A DNA stretch of 64,000 bases from Candidatus Electrothrix aestuarii. Its GTDB lineage: Bacteria; Desulfobacterota; Desulfobulbia; Desulfobulbales; Desulfobulbaceae. Numbering within the stretch: the first letter of the stretch is position 1; every line of letters starts with the position of its first letter. The notes under the pieces are model-generated. The model did not search any database, was not told where the DNA came from, and worked only from the letters and a program-made list of their open reading frames with translations. Shown piece by piece: positions 63,434-64,000 of the stretch. Position numbers and translations under genes: made by a program. The stretch spans positions 3,437,907 through 3,501,906 of the forward strand of contig CP159373.1 of the NCBI GenBank assembly GCA_032595685.2. The letters run 5' to 3'.

Positions 63434-64000
63434 TCACTCCTCCTTCAGGCTTCTCCCAAAGAGATCCTGGACAGCATCCCGGCAGGGTTTGTCTTCATAC
63501 AGGATCTGGTAGGTTTGTTCAAGGATGGGCATTTCTACTCCGACATCGGCTGCCAATCTATAACAGGACTTTGTCGTCTTAACCCCTTCGGCGACCATTG
63601 TCATTTCATCCAGGGTCTGCTGCAAAGTACGCCCCTCGCCAAGTTTGAGGCCCACTGTTCGGTTACGGCTCAGACTGCCTGTGCAGGTAAGGACCAGATC
63701 ACCTAAACCTCCGAGTCCTGAAAAGGTGGAGAGATCTGCACCAAGTGCTAAGCCTAAGCGGGTTATTTCCGCAAGACCACGGGTAATCAAGGCGGCGCGC
63801 GTGTTGAGTCCGTACCCCAAACCATCGGAAATACCGGCAGCAATGGCGATGACATTTTTCATGGCTGCGGAAATTTCCAGGCCGATAGTGTCTGAGCTGG
63901 TATAGACCCGAAAAAAGGATGTCGAAAAGAGATGCTGTACAGCCTTGGCCACGTTACTTTCAGCAAAGCCCACGGTCACGGCTGTGGGTTGGCCTGCGGC
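63434..64000 (-). CDS. gpsA: NAD(P)H-dependent glycerol-3-phosphate dehydrogenase, C-terminal part (partial)
   Basis: The gene enters from the right edge; about 189 C-terminal residues are visible. Diagnostic stretches: FFRVYTSSDTIGLEISAAMK then NVIAIAAGISDGLGYGLNTR, with the catalytic Lys in AMKNV, and STFSGLGGLGDLVLTCTGSL with SRNRTVG for substrate and NAD binding. It ends VQDLFGRSLKEE. It makes sn-glycerol 3-phosphate for phospholipid synthesis. The N-terminal Rossmann domain lies outside the window. Confidence 0.95.
   Translation of the reverse strand, partial: AAGQPTAVTVGFAESNVAKAVQHLFSTSFFRVYTSSDTIGLEISAAMKNVIAIAAGISDGLGYGLNTRAALITRGLAEITRLGLALGADLSTFSGLGGLGDLVLTCTGSLSRNRTVGLKLGEGRTLQQTLDEMTMVAEGVKTTKSCYRLAADVGVEMPILEQTYQILYEDKPCRDAVQDLFGRSLKEE

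Overview
The window looks like a piece of a Desulfobulbales-type (Desulfobacterota) chromosome. The clues are an orange-protein-type operon (NifX-like protein plus two ferredoxin-containing MinD-type ATPases), a DUF39 homocysteine-biosynthesis protein, a DsrE protein, an AAA-ATPase-like/PD-(D/E)XK protein of the kind common in such genomes, a type IV pilin cluster and a heavy load of insertion sequences and decayed genes. A cable-bacterium relative would fit, but that is inference from gene content only.

Layout. 1-9,000: tail of an aspartoacylase/succinylglutamate desuccinylase-family protein, a multi-hairpin element, a secreted beta-helix protein, a RAYT transposase framed by two pairs of inverted REP-like repeats, a small secreted protein and a very large exported RHS/YD-repeat protein with a variable C-terminus. 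9,000-17,400: AAA-like/PD-(D/E)XK protein, an EF-G-like GTPase, MurJ, a small PDZ protein, a GNAT acetyltransferase and a DUF2975 membrane protein with its XRE regulator. 17,600-29,500, all on the minus strand: dTDP-sugar genes rfbB-rfbC, a type IV pilin, two tandem TMTC-like TPR membrane proteins, a wrecked wecE aminotransferase, a VKOR-DsbA fusion, a GT39-like glycosyltransferase and a GspF/PilC-type protein. This block reads as a pilus and surface-glycan module.

29,600-38,300: tRNA-Pro, HU, larE with a DUF39 gene, YitT, a CZB zinc-sensor protein, pheA, an ABC-F protein, a small zinc-finger protein and SlyD. 38,400-51,000: a secreted protein, a hybrid histidine kinase and a NasA-like molybdoenzyme overlapping in series; a class III adenylate cyclase overlapping a periplasmic solute-binding protein; a GH13 enzyme; and the orange-protein-type operon, with a perfect palindrome upstream.

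51,300-63,400 is a graveyard of mobile elements. A malate/lactate dehydrogenase gene is broken by a 182-bp MITE with an 8-bp target duplication; removing it restores the frame exactly. Next, a hypothetical gene is broken by an IS5-family element, which is itself broken by a second, frameshifted IS. Both insertions leave target duplications and all three layers rejoin in frame. Two secreted PHP (CehA-like) paralogues follow, with a DsrE protein, a membrane-anchored protein and an aquaporin remnant between them, then a frameshifted ISKra4-type transposase. The window ends inside gpsA.

All functional calls rest on motifs and recognised family resemblance read by eye. No database or structure search was run.
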